A model generated the notes under the pieces. That model was not told the DNA's origin. It worked only from the letters and a program-made list of their open reading frames with translations, and ran no database searches. Made by a program: the position numbers and the translations under genes. 64,000 nt of DNA from Zantedeschia hybrid cultivar (Eukaryota > Streptophyta > Magnoliopsida > Alismatales > Araceae): NCBI GenBank assembly GCA_030544215.1, contig JARZZO010000001.1, positions 39,211,670 through 39,275,669 of the forward strand, in the 5' to 3' direction. This document shows positions 20,521 through 31,419 of this stretch, piece after piece. The stretch's first letter is position 1; every line of letters starts with the position of its first letter.

Positions 20521-22686
20521 TTGACAAATAGCCGGTCTGAGGCTAATCGGGGGCAACAGTGGAAGATAGAGGACTCCTCCTCTATTTATTCAACAGGCCA
20601 CACTTCGAGCAATGCAGAGCGACCATCACGCCGCACCCTCCACATACCTAGACCACAACCCATTACCATCACGCCAATACCAACACCCGCATACCATTTA
20701 CCCAAACCTACTAACCCATCACCACTGCCCACTTTCCTTAAACCCATTAACCCATCACCACCGCCCACGTTCCTCAAACCCATTATCCCCCAAGCCGCTA
20801 CGCCTCCATTAAATAACCCCCCGCAAGCTAATTACGCACCCCTCATGCCATCCAAACCACTGCTACGCGTACCATTCCCTACATCACCCAATACCACCAC
20901 CACTTACCCAAATACCATACAACCATCTAAACCTCTACTTCGCATGCCATTCGCCACTTCATCCGCATCGACCAATTACCCCTCCACCATCCAACCATCT
21001 AAGCCTCTCATCCGTACCATGCCGACATTAACTAACCCCGCGCCATCACCCACATACCAACCCTCCACACCGTCTACACTATCCACTAGCCCTGCGGTGC
21101 TCAAGTTATCACCCGGCCCTTCCCCAACTGAAGAACATGCACTCCGGAGTGGGAGGATCTTCAATAAGGTCATTCCTCAATCAACAGTCAGAGATGGCCC
21201 ATCACAGCCGTCGGAGGAAGCACATAATGATGAGAGTGCACCAGGCACTCAATATGACCTATTGAAACATCTTGACAGAACACCGGCACGAATCTCTGTG
21301 CTTGAATTGATAAAAAGATCAAAGACCCATCAAGAGGCTCTGATGGAGTATTTACAGAAAGTGATGGTCAACGAAGACGTGCCGGTAGAGAAGATCGCCG
21401 CACTACTAGCTCCTTAGGGGGATCAGCCCTCTATCTCATTTCATGCCTCGGAATTAGCACCAGCAGCAGCCAGGAGCATGGCTCTGAGCATTACGGTCAA
21501 TATCTGCAAGAAGGCCATAGATGCATGTCTGGTTGATACAGGGGCTTCAATTAATGTCTTGCCTCCGAAGACCCTTGAATTGTGCGTTGTGCCCAAAGAA
21601 AAATGGCTGCCTAGCCCTATCTCTGTAACAGCATATGATAACTCCACCCGTTCCCATCTGGGAATGGTCTATTTGAAAGTGGAGTTAGGCCCAGTGTGTC
21701 ATACCAAGGTCGAATTTCACATTTTGAAAATCGATCCTTCCTTAAATGCTATTTTGGGTCGTCCTTATATGAAAACCCTCGAGGCGATTCCCTCTACAAA
21801 TCATCAGTGCCTCAAATTTCCCTACAAAGGACGAATCATTAAAGTTACGAGCATGTCGATCCTTGCTGCTGCTCACTCCTTGAATACCAAGCCAACTTCT
21901 TCACCTGGCCAACAACCTTTTCTGTCGGTATTACAAGTCTACCATCCGGTGGCTGATCCTTTAAAGGCCGCCACTCTTACTCCTTATCCACTGAATGCCA
22001 TAAAGCGGGGGAAGTGCATGAGTACCCCTGGATGGAAAATAATGATGAAGAGTGGTTATCAGCCTGGAAAGGGCCTGGGCACACAATTACAAGGCAAAAC
22101 TACTCCCGTCAAGGATAACCGAAGGATATCGAGAAATGGCCTGGGCTATAGGCCAAGAATAGTGAGGCACGACATTACTCAACAGGAAGAAAATGAAGAC
22201 GGCCAGGAGATATGGGAGACAATGTCTACACCATGTAAAGAAGGTCGAGACCCCTTAACATGGACTTTATACACACATTTTGTCAAGGGGCCCGTAATCA
22301 GTCATGACAACACGGTGGTCATCACTTCCTATTTTGACCTCCTTGATATATATGGAAGAGACCTAACCAGACATCGTTCAGAGTTGCTCACGTACCAGTC
22401 CTTGGAGGCTCTGCGGCCAATGAAAAGGGGGAAGTTTCAAGACCCTGAGTGTGAATGGTACAGATGGTTTGACTTAAGGGATCTGTATATTGCATTGAAT
22501 AGATTGTTTCTTGATCCCTCAGAACCTAAGTGGCCGCCACAAATAGATGAACTGATTGAAGGGCCTGGTGCCATTTTTGATAAAAGAATACTGCTGTCTG
22601 AGGAAACAGATGAAGGGGAGCCAGATGACCCTTATGAAGCTGGTTATACCACGAATCTTCTCTGGAGGGAGACTAATCATTCTTGA
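20521..22686 (+). pseudogene. pro: T1 Pro-rich linker, aspartic protease and G-patch-like segment
   Basis: One frame with a single stop at 21415-21417. The first 298 codons are a proline-rich linker with repeated 'PSKPLLR(V/M)PF' and 'NPSPPPTFLKP' units. A segment ALRSGRIFNK precedes protease. Counted from the ATG at 21478, the aspartic protease active site DTGAS is at residues 20-24, and a second conserved element AILGRPY at about 91-97. A glycine-rich segment at about residues 186-226 (MMKSGYQPGKGLGTQLQG ... NGLGY) reads like a G-patch, an RNA-binding motif known in some retroviral proteases and spliceosomal factors. The stop probably inactivates it; T2 lacks that stop. Confidence 0.8.
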
Positions 22687-22982
22687 ATTTTTACACTTCA
22701 TACCTTGTTCTGCACTCTGCTTCTGACCCCGACTTGGTCACGGGTCATTACTGAAGATATTCCACGGGCTCCGCCCGTCATGATCACTCTGTCCCCACAG
22801 GACTTCATTCCCCAACCTCCTCTCGATCCAGAGAGGATGTATGATTTGATCTAGGACATACTGTTGGATGATCCCCCAAATCTTTTGGCCTTGGTGCCGC
22901 TTCCTCCATCCCATTCTCCTCCTATTCACCTTCACTCTTGTTTTATGATTAATTCATCTTTTCTCCAAAAAAAAACGTCAAT
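22687..22982 (+). other. T1 protease-RT spacer, possible intron region
   Basis: The protease frame stops at 22684-22686 and the RT frame opens at 22983. Ogre-type Tat elements are known to have a short intron between these ORFs. A pyrimidine-rich acceptor-like TTTCTCCCAG lies near 22992-23002. The donor is not identified. T2 has a comparable spacer at about 48540-48990. Confidence 0.4.
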
Positions 22983-24647
22983 TTGACAACAAATTTCTCC
23001 CAGATCCTCATTGAGGAAACTTCCTACTTGTCCGATTGTACCCCATCGCGTGGGTCTTTCGGTCAAGATTCTCTTCTAAATCTACTCTGCCCCTCCCCTC
23101 GGGAGGATTCGCCTGTATTTCTGTCTGTATCCCATAATTTTCATTCTACTTCGTCCTCATTAGGTCAGGATAGGGAGTCTAGTGAAGTTAAGGAGTCTAG
23201 TTCTAGACAGGTTAGTCAGGTTAGGAAGTCTAGAAAATCTAAGGGTAAACAAATTCCAGATAGATACCTCTGCGATTCAGCTGATAAATGCCTTTCTTAC
23301 TCTATGATCCCTCAGCTATTAGAAAATCCTATTCAGATGCCAGAAGATTGTATAGATGATGAGTCAGTTAATGATGGATATGGGGTATATGAATTGATAC
23401 ACGAAAAAGACCCCATTGTTGAAGACGAGGAAGATGACGAGGACGCAGCTGAGGCATATGCCAGTGGAGTAAAAAGATTCGATGAACCCTCAGTTGCTGT
23501 AGAAGAGCCCACCAAAGAAATCAATCTAGGGACTGAAGACGAACCTAAGGTTGTCCTCGTCAGCAAGAATCTTTCTGAAGAGGATGAGAAGGCAATGGTA
23601 CAAGTTCTTAAAGATTATAAGGACACTTTCGCCTGGAGTTATGAGGATATGCCGGGGTTAGACTCATCACTAGTGGAACACAGGTTGACATTAAAGGATG
23701 GAGCTAGCCCGGTTAAACAGAAGTTAAGGCGATTCCACCCACAAATGGTTTTAAAGATGAAGGAAGAGGTTGATAAGTTACATAAAGCCAAATTCATTAG
23801 AGTTGTCCTTTATCCACAATGGGTGGCCAACATAGTCCCGGTTATGAAGAAAGACGGGAAGGTCAGAATCTGCATTAACTTCCGAGATTTGAATCGGGCG
23901 TGTCCTAAGGATGATTTTCCATTGCCTCACATTGATGTACTCATCGATAATACTACTGACTATGAAACTTTATCATTTATGGATGGATTTTCAGGATACA
24001 ATCAGATTAAATTAGCAGAAGAAGATCAAGAAAAGACATTATTCACTACACCTTGGGGGACATATTGCTATATCATCATGCCTTTTGGATTAAAGAATGC
24101 TAGAGCCACTTATCAAAGGGCTATGATGGAAATATTTTACGACATGATGCATATTGATCTAGAAGTGTATGTGGATGACTTGTTAGTGAAATCTAAGACT
24201 AAGGCTGAGCATGCCAAGGTCCTGGCAAGAGTGTTAGAAAGATCAAGAGAATATCAGTTAAAGATGAACCCCAAGAAATGTGTATTCGGTGTATCCTCAG
24301 GAAAATTACTTGGATTCATTGTCAGTAAGCGGGGAATTGAGATCGATCCCAACAAGACGAAGGCTATCAGAGAGATGCCACCTCCCCAAAACTTGAAAGA
24401 GTTGAGAGGATTGATCGGAAGGTTGCAATTTATTCGCCGTTTTGTCTCCCAACACTCACAAAGGTGTAAACCGTTCTACGAGCTTACCAAGCCAGGAGTC
24501 AAATTCGATTGGGACGATAAGTGTCAGGAGGCATTCGATGGATTAAAGAACTATTTGGCAAGTCCTCCTGTTTTGAGACCACCATCTCCGGGCAAACCAT
24601 TGATACTATATATTTTTGTTCTGGATGATGCGGTGGGGCTGTTCTAG
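22983..24647 (+). CDS. T1 reverse transcriptase ORF
   Basis: 554 codons. Residues 1-240 are an acidic, disordered linker. The RT follows at about 245-430: KVRICINFRDLN at 293-304, FMDGFSGYNQIKL at 332-344, MPFGLKNA at 366-373 and the catalytic YVDD at 396-399, all intact. It continues into the connection/RNase H entrance (about 440-550) and ends at a frameshift near 24635, where one G of a G run appears lost compared with T2. Enzyme role: copies element RNA into DNA in the particle. The start codon is the first ATG of the frame; a spliced or readthrough start is possible. Confidence 0.85.
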   Translation: MTTNFSQILIEETSYLSDCTPSRGSFGQDSLLNLLCPSPREDSPVFLSVSHNFHSTSSSLGQDRESSEVKESSSRQVSQVRKSRKSKGKQIPDRYLCDSADKCLSYSMIPQLLENPIQMPEDCIDDESVNDGYGVYELIHEKDPIVEDEEDDEDAAEAYASGVKRFDEPSVAVEEPTKEINLGTEDEPKVVLVSKNLSEEDEKAMVQVLKDYKDTFAWSYEDMPGLDSSLVEHRLTLKDGASPVKQKLRRFHPQMVLKMKEEVDKLHKAKFIRVVLYPQWVANIVPVMKKDGKVRICINFRDLNRACPKDDFPLPHIDVLIDNTTDYETLSFMDGFSGYNQIKLAEEDQEKTLFTTPWGTYCYIIMPFGLKNARATYQRAMMEIFYDMMHIDLEVYVDDLLVKSKTKAEHAKVLARVLERSREYQLKMNPKKCVFGVSSGKLLGFIVSKRGIEIDPNKTKAIREMPPPQNLKELRGLIGRLQFIRRFVSQHSQRCKPFYELTKPGVKFDWDDKCQEAFDGLKNYLASPPVLRPPSPGKPLILYIFVLDDAVGLF

Positions 24648-24649
24648 CA

Positions 24650-25447
24650 TAAGAGGATGAAGAAGGAAAGGAGAGGGCAGCCTACTATCTCTCTAAACTT
24701 CTCAACCCCGCAGAACAGATATACACAGCAATGGAGAAAACATGTGCAACATTGGTCTGGGTTGTTCAGAAATTGAAGCATTACTTCCTAGCCCATGAAG
24801 TCCATCTCATCGCTAGGATGAATCCAATCAAGTTTCTTTTTGAGAAATATGTCCTTACTGATAGGTTAGCACGATGGCAAAGCTTTCTATCTCAATTCGA
24901 TATCACTTACATTCAGCAGAAAGCGATCAAAGGCTATGCCATAGCAGAACATCTCGCTCATCACTCCCTTCCTCGTTTTGATCCAGTCCGATCGGAGTTT
25001 CTGGATGAGGAACTGATGTCCATCGACCAAATCAGAGATGATATGTGGACTTTGCATTTTGACGGAGCTCTAAATTCCCATGGAAAGGGTATTGGTATTG
25101 TCCTGTTATCACCTGAAGGTGTCACCATTCCAAAAGCCTTTCAGCTTGACTTTCCAGTCACTAACAATATTGCTGAATACGAGGCACTCATTGCTGGCCT
25201 CGAGGCTGCTCATCTCCATGGTGCCACCAAACTCAGAATTGTAGGTGATAGCCAATTGATTCTTCGCCAGGTGTTAACCAAGTATCGAACTCTTGATCCC
25301 AAGCTCAAACCTTATCAAGAACTTACTTCTGCTTATGCAAAACTTTTCACAAAATTGATCTTCGTCCATGTTCCTAAGAATCAGAACATCTTAGCTGACG
25401 CTTTAGCTTCACTTGCATCTTCTCTTAATTTCCCAATCAACAGATAA
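24650..25447 (+). pseudogene. T1 dual RNase H region (gypsy-type remnant plus archaeal-type)
   Basis: After the frameshift, about 24650-24960 carries the usual gypsy RNase H/connection residues (YTAMEKTCATLVW, ARWQSFLSQFDITY). A second RNase H follows, counted from the ATG at 24731: catalytic residues D111 (HFDGA), E149 (AEYEAL), D173 (VGDSQL) and D223 (NILADALA), all present. This extra aRNase H is a known hallmark of the Tat lineage and removes RNA from RNA-DNA hybrids. The ORF 24731-25447 is open; the upstream part has a stop (TAA near 24649). Confidence 0.8.
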
Positions 25448-25486
25448 TCCGAATCAATCATTGTTCATAGGCGTCTTTCACCCACC

Positions 25487-26398
25487 GTGAAAGACCCTTC
25501 ATTCCTTAGGACTAAGGAGAAGCTGCTGAAGAAGGTCAGAGATGGAGATATTGTGGAAAAGAGAGAAACTATGTTAATGGAACTATTAGAAGAGATGGAT
25601 GATGAACAAAAACCGTGGTACTACGAAATTGCTAAATATTGTGAAGATCAATCATATCCTAAAGAAGCCACAACTGAGGAGAAAAGGGCTATCAGGAGAG
25701 TTGCTCAAAGATACACCCTAGTTTGGGGAGCACTATACAAAAGAGGTTTTGATGGAATTCTTCTAAGATGGTTAAACGAAGATGAGCTTTGGAAGGTTAT
25801 GGAAGGAGCTCATGCTGGAGTTTGTGGTGGTCATGTTAATGGACAGATGTTAGCAAAGAAAATCTTTAGACAAGGATACTATTGGACAACCATGGAAGAA
25901 GATTGTGTAGGATATGTCCGTAAGTGTGCTAAGTGTCAACTTTACGCCGATAAGATTCATTCTCCTGCATCTTCAGTCTACCATGTTTCCTCCCCATGGC
26001 CTTTCTCCATGTGGGCTTTCGATATCATTGGACCCTTTGGTAATCCTGATTCCAGCATTAAGCAAAAGTCCTTCATCCTCACGGCAACGGAATACTTCAC
26101 CAAGTCGGCAGAAGCTGAAGCGTACACAGAAGTCAAAGCATCAACCGTCTACAAGTTCATCATGAAGAACATCATCACCAGATTTGGAATTTCAAGCACC
26201 ATCGTCACCGACAATGGACCGCAGTTCCTGTCACAAGAACTGAAAGACCTCTGCAACATGTATAAAATTGCATTGCATCATTCGTCTCCATATTATCTGC
26301 AAGGCAATGGCCAAGTAGAGGCAACTAATAAGACTTTGATAAAAATCATCAAAAAGACGTGCAAATCTAATAAATTCACAGATTGGCCAAAAAATTGA
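25487..26398 (+). CDS. T1 integrase (zinc-binding and catalytic domains)
   Basis: 304 codons. HHCC zinc-binding domain: H109, H116, C147, C150 (HAGVCGGH ... CAKC). Catalytic core DDE: D179 (WAFDIIGPF), D242 (IVTDNGPQF), E278 (GQVEATN). All are intact. It joins element DNA to host DNA and gave the 5-bp CTTAT duplication. The frame ends at TGA 26396-26398 through a one-base shift; the C-terminal part continues in the frame at 26383. The part before residue 30 is linker from RNase H. Confidence 0.85.
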   Translation: MKDPSFLRTKEKLLKKVRDGDIVEKRETMLMELLEEMDDEQKPWYYEIAKYCEDQSYPKEATTEEKRAIRRVAQRYTLVWGALYKRGFDGILLRWLNEDELWKVMEGAHAGVCGGHVNGQMLAKKIFRQGYYWTTMEEDCVGYVRKCAKCQLYADKIHSPASSVYHVSSPWPFSMWAFDIIGPFGNPDSSIKQKSFILTATEYFTKSAEAEAYTEVKASTVYKFIMKNIITRFGISSTIVTDNGPQFLSQELKDLCNMYKIALHHSSPYYLQGNGQVEATNKTLIKIIKKTCKSNKFTDWPKN

Positions 26399-26874
26399 TT
26401 GAGGCTCTATGGGCCTATCGAACTTCAATCCGCACGCCTACTGGGCAGACTCCTTATTCCTTAACATTTGGAATGGAGGCGGTAGTTTCATATGAGATCC
26501 TTATACCATCATTAAGAGTACAATTGAATAAGGAATTATCCATTGATGAACACCGTTCAACACTCCTTGCTCAATTGGAACTCTTAGACGAGAAAAGATG
26601 GTCAGCTGCTAATTATGCAAGAGTTTATCAAAATAGATTGGCACGTTTTTATCAAAAGAAAGTCATCGAACGTAAGTTCAAAGTTGGTTAAATGGTCGTC
26701 AAAAGAATTTTTGTAAAACCTGGTGGTCCGCGTTCTAAGCTCCAACCCAATTGGGAAGGGCCATATGTTGTATCGCATGCTTTTCTTAATAATGCTTACC
26801 GTCTAGTTAATGCATAAGGGGAAGAGTTGACTCACCCCTGGAATGGTTTGTATCTCAAGAAATACTACCCTTAG
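26383..26874 (+). pseudogene. T1 integrase C-terminal part, frame-shifted
   Basis: LWAYRTSIRTPTGQTPYSL and FGMEAVVSYEI continue the integrase core. A stop at 26689-26691 interrupts a C-terminal domain that goes on to WEGPYVVSHAF and ends LYLKKYYP at TAG 26872-26874. T2 ends the same way at 44735. Confidence 0.75.
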
Positions 26875-27638
26875 GATGAAAAGTCGATCAGCATAGTACA
26901 AAGACCAGTGGAATCAGAAAATTTAGAAACTCAAATTCCCTTATCAGTCTAAATAATTTAATTTAAACACATTACTGCACACAATGACACGTTTGATTCA
27001 TAAGTAACAAGAGATGCCAAGTCCTAAGGAATACCGAAAGCTTGACTGAAAGTGTAAAGTACAAATCATTCTTTTCAAACAAAATTCTATTTTTACATTC
27101 GGCCCATGATGTAGGAACGAGGCTTAGAGTAGACTACCAAGAATACCCGCCATCTTAGTAGGAGGCCGTCATAAAAAAAATGGGGGAGATCCGTTCCAAG
27201 AAAAAGAAAAGAAAAGCAAAAGCAAAAGGCAAAAGCCAAATGTCAAATCAAAAGGCCATTACATTACAAACGTTACATCAAGGCCATGAAATGAAATAAA
27301 AAGGAACACAAGGTCGATAAATACCCCGGAAAGAAAATGATCGAACCCCAACAGATATTAGGGTAAGAAAGGAACATCTTTTTTGGTCTCTGAAACCTTC
27401 TCGTGGGCTTTCTAAACTAATTCTTCATTTCTTTTCTGAAGAGGCGTACTCCAAGCTTAAGGAACGACCTAGATTGGTTAAGGATCAAATCATCAAATGG
27501 GATCACGAATAGAAACACAAGTTCAAGCACGATGGGTCTAAGTTAGATTATTGAAGAACAATCTGGGAATTAAGTTAATAAATGAATATGTTTCCTTTTT
27601 ATCTGAGTACCATGTTAATCTTTTAGTTTGCAATATAT

Positions 27639-27815
27639 TTGAAAATCCAAAAAAATATACATATTTCAAAATCCAAAAAAAGGCACATATTTCAAAAATC
27701 TAAAAAAATACATACTTCAAAAATCCAAAAAAAGCACATATTTCAAAAATCCAAAAAAATATATATGTTCCAAAACCCAAAAAAAAATGAAAATTTCAAA
27801 ACAACAAAAATATTT
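27639..27815. repeat. AT minisatellite in the T1 3' region
   Basis: About six units of roughly 28 bp built on TTTCAAAAATCCAAAAAAA plus a variable TACATA/GCACATA tail. The homologous array in T2 lies at 43785-44000. Confidence 0.8.
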
Positions 27816-28120
27816 CAATTAGCATATGCTTGTAACATTTGGTATGCTTCATTCCTTTATTTTCAGCGAGCATTTGCATGCTTGTATGTTGCATCTTACC
27901 CCGTTATTTTCTTCAGTTCAATTATTATCACCTTTGTTAATAAAGGTTATGTCCCTTGACCCTTATACCAAGGATAGGATCAAGTAGTCGGTTATTTAAC
28001 CAGGCAAGGGGTTAAGCCTGAATAGATGCTTAACTTGTTTCTTCAAGTCATATACAGGACACAAGGCATGAAGAGAGTTGGAATCCGGATTAGGAATTAG
28101 CCAGAACCTGTTTTCGCGAC

Positions 28121-28192
28121 TTAAACGACGTCGTTGAATAGCGACGTGTTTTAGTTGGCTTAATGGCGTCGGCGCGACACGACGCGTGTCAG
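28121..28192. repeat. Two 12-10-12 dyads in the T1 3' region
   Basis: Arms TTAAACGACGTC (28121-28132) with GACGTGTTTTAG (28143-28154), and CTTAATGGCGTC (28159-28170) with GACGCGTGTCAG (28181-28192). Both spacers are 10 bases. Confidence 0.85.
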
Positions 28193-29222
28193 GGTTTTCT
28201 GTTATTTACCCGAAATTCAATGTTTATCCATATTTTAGTGCTTAATTGTTTGAAGTTACTAATGAATTTTTTAGTGCAGAAAATTCAGGAAAATTCAAAT
28301 GAAGCTGAGAATCTCAAGGAGATCCCACTGTGGGAGTTTATGAGTCCTGACCGTGGCTAAAAAGACGGTTATCTCTATCCTTGTATTATTTCATATAATT
28401 AATTTGCATTATCGTTACTATATGAGTATATCAAGGACCTTGTGATTTTGATGAAACTGGAATTTGAGTTCCCCTTCAAACAAAAACAGTGATAATTCCA
28501 GAGAATTCTTAATCGCACGGATAGGCCATTTAATTGTTAATTATTGAGGACGATGGTTCCGCTTTTGTAAAACGGTGCGTAGATAAACGAGCTTTGGCTT
28601 AGCACTGAAATACAAGAGTTGGTATATTGACTCATTAATGACAATCTAACAATATTATCCTTGATTAATTTATATTTTATTTGACTTTATATTTTTCTTT
28701 TAGCCCAGCATGCATCATGTAGGACTTTGATATAATTGTGATAAGAATTAATTATTAATTAAGTTTCATACCATTGACCAAATAATTCCAACATGATATG
28801 AAGTATTCCATTCTGAATTGAGTATCTTGATTATCTTTGAGGTTCGCTTGAAGATATCCTTGGAATTTTATCATTTCTTGGACTCTTTATCCAACATTTC
28901 TTATTTTCTTTTAAGATCCATCATGGCTGCAGCACGTCCACATTGGCTGGCAATCGCTCCCCATGATGAAACCTGCAGTGTCTATGACCTGGGGTACTTC
29001 CCAATCCGTGAAGGTTGATCGACCTTATTTTATTTCCTTGTCTAGCTCTTCCAGACAGGATTGATTCCATTGATCTCCTTGAGCTATCTTCACCGATATT
29101 TTTGAGAAAAAATTCCAATCATGTGATGTTAAGAGCATGTCTCATCACACCTTGGCATCACCTTTTCAGTATATTCTATTTCATTTCACTCCCTTGCAAA
29201 GGCGATGCCAAGGTGAGGCAGC

Positions 29223-30538
29223 TGTAGACACGCTAATTTTGACATCATTTTGAGTAAATTTCATATCATATAGTAAATGCCTCAGAATGGTCTGATATTT
29301 AATCATTAGTTAATTTTTATTGATCTTTCTAGATTAAATAGTATCGAGTCAGACAGACATAATTTATGTTAATTAATTAAATTGATTTTAACTCAAATTT
29401 TAATTAAAATATGACAGAGTTTAAAAGACGTCGACATGTGTAGACGCCATGTAGAGTTTATTCATATTTTGATATTTAAATTTGAATTTTAATTAATTGA
29501 TTAATTGGCTAAAAAACGTCTGCCAGGCACGACGCAATTTAAGTTTCCTAAGCTGTTTCTATCTCTTTTTCCGGATGTTTATCCTTATCTTAATTAGTCT
29601 AAAAGACGTCTCCCATAGGCGACGTGTTTTACATAATTACAGATAATGATGAATTAATCTGTGGTAATCTATTTGTTAGCTAGATAAACTTCAAATTCTT
29701 CCATGTTAATCTGATCATAACCGCGGATGTAAAGCCTATAAATACATAACCCCTTGATCATTGAAGAGTTAGTGGTGATAATTATTGAGAGTGATGATAA
29801 GTGATTAAAGTGATAATTCTTGAGAGATTAGTGATAATTTTGAGTGATCCAAGAAGAAGACGACGTCCAGACGCTGAAGGATCGAGGCGCTGCTACTTTC
29901 AGGAGTCGGCATCCTTTCTTCATCGCCTCTTTGTCCTTTCAAGAACTTTCAAGACTAAGGCTTTCTAGGGGCCATCCAATTTAGTTCTTTTCATTAATCT
30001 CTTCGATTTCATCATCATATTGGTTCAAAATCTCATTCATCACATCACTCCATGCAACACACACTCACTAGCATAATTTCAAACCTATTTGTTTAAGGGG
30101 TTTAAAAGACCACAAACAAGTGAGTTCAATTGTTCAAGTTGCATGATTAAAATTTCTACTGGAATAGATACTACATCTATTTGAGTTCTTATTGTTTTTC
30201 TCTCTCTCTTTCTTTCCACCTTCTCGCAAGGTACAAAAGAAGATCAAGAGGAGAGAATCAACAAGAAAAAGGAAATCTGGATGATCTTCAAAGTCCGATA
30301 AGCAGCCAAAGCAAGAACTAAGTCAGAAGGGCTCTCTTTCTTCAGCCGGCTGAAGGAGGGGAATCAAGGACTCGAAAATCTCCCAACTCCAAAACAGGTA
30401 GGTGATCAATCTTTTCTTTTGGAACTTTTTAGTTAAAAGTTTCTGGCGATCACATTCACTTAGTTTTTAATAGGTTCATTTGTTACATAATCAACATAAA
30501 TTTTCATGATAATCACACTCCTAATTTGAGCACTCACA
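29223..30538 (+). mobile_element. T1 3' LTR
   Basis: 1316 bp, TGTAGACA...CACTCACA, followed by CTTAT. It is uninterrupted and serves as the reference for the split 5' LTR. It contains three 12-10-12 dyads (29421-29454, 29509-29542, 29599-29632) and a TATAAATA box at 29737. Confidence 0.92.
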
Positions 30539-30543
30539 CTTAT

Positions 30544-31419
30544 CTCTTGTGTTATTAAAGGAACCACGTTTGATAAGCATTATTGGACCTTGGGACAAGT
30601 GTGAATATATTGCCCACTTCAGTTTATGAAAAATTTGGGACAGGAGAATTGAAAGATGTCATTATCAGGATCGACTCTTGTTATTTTCCAGTTGATTTTG
30701 TCATCCTTGATATGGAGCCCGTTCAGCATTTGAAAAATAGCCCGATTATATTGGGCCCTCCTTTTTTGGCTACTGCTAATACTATCATTAACTGCAAGTC
30801 GGGGTTGATGGATATTTCCTTTGGGGATCACAAAATATCTCTCAATATTTTCAAGGCATCCAGACATATGCAAGATGTGGAAGATTGCTTCGCAATTGAT
30901 GTAATTGATAACATCTTAGAAACATCCCCTTTAACCCAATTTGAAGAAGTAGAGGAGCTAATGTCTACATCTAATTGGAGTAAAAAGGACTGGCGGCCCA
31001 ATAAGGTTGAACCTTTCTCTAAACTCAATCTAGAACCTACTCTCCCATCCCTTCAGGTCCTTCCTCAGTTGGAACTTAAACCTTTATCAGACTCCCTCAA
31101 ATATGTCTTTTTGGGGCCGTCCGAAACCCTGCCCGTGATCATAGCAGCTGATTTTAACCCTACCCAAGAGGAACAACTCATTAAAGTCCTCCAAACTCAC
31201 AAAGAAGCCATAGGGTGGTCGGTAGCTGATTTTAAAGGAATAAGTCCAATCACATGCATGCATCACATTTATCTAGAGGATAATGATAAGCCTAGTAGAG
31301 AGATGCAAAGAAAATTGAATCTCATCATAATGGAAGTGGTCAAGAAAGAAGTGGTGAAATGGTTAGATGCGGATATTATATACCCAATATCTGATAGTAA
31401 GTGGGTAAGCCCAACCTAA
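30544..31419 (+). pseudogene. pro: A1 protease and start of RT
   Basis: It resumes the A1 frame interrupted at 6193. The protease active site LDLGTSVN starts at 30583, after a one-base loss just upstream. IILGPPFLAT is the second conserved protease element. The frame runs on through a linker (about residues 120-200) to the RT N-terminus (CMHHIYLEDNDKPSR, SKWVSPT) and ends at TAA 31417-31419. The likely native initiation is as part of a gag-pol polyprotein, so no start codon is claimed. Confidence 0.75.

Larger units (their letters stand above)
26875..29222 (+). other. T1 3' region between integrase and 3' LTR
   Basis: 2.3 kb. Up to about 28080 it is collinear with the T2 3' region, including the AT minisatellite. 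After that T1 and T2 diverge: T2 carries the antisense plant-mobile-domain gene, T1 does not. T1 instead has two 12-10-12 dyads (28121-28192), a TTTTTTAGTGCAG acceptor-like site before a short frame at about 28276-28360, and a 31-codon frame MAAARPHWLAIAPHDE at 28923-29018. I do not recognise either peptide. No clear polypurine tract precedes 29223. Confidence 0.55.
6194..30538 (+). mobile_element. T1: Tat/Ogre-like Ty3/gypsy element, near-complete, hosting C3
   Basis: The LTRs are 6194-6856 plus 17093-17744 (5', split by C3) and 29223-30538 (3', 1316 bp), with a Lys-type primer site at 17751. Gag, protease with G-patch-like segment, RT, RNase H, second RNase H and integrase follow between 18776 and 26874. 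A target duplication CTTAT flanks it. Tat affiliation rests on the Lys primer site, the extra aRNase H domain and the gag zinc-knuckle type. LTR halves differ by about 4-5% by eye. Protease, RT, second RNase H and integrase keep their key residues, but frameshifts and stops break the polyprotein. Without C3 the element is about 14.1 kb. Confidence 0.9.
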
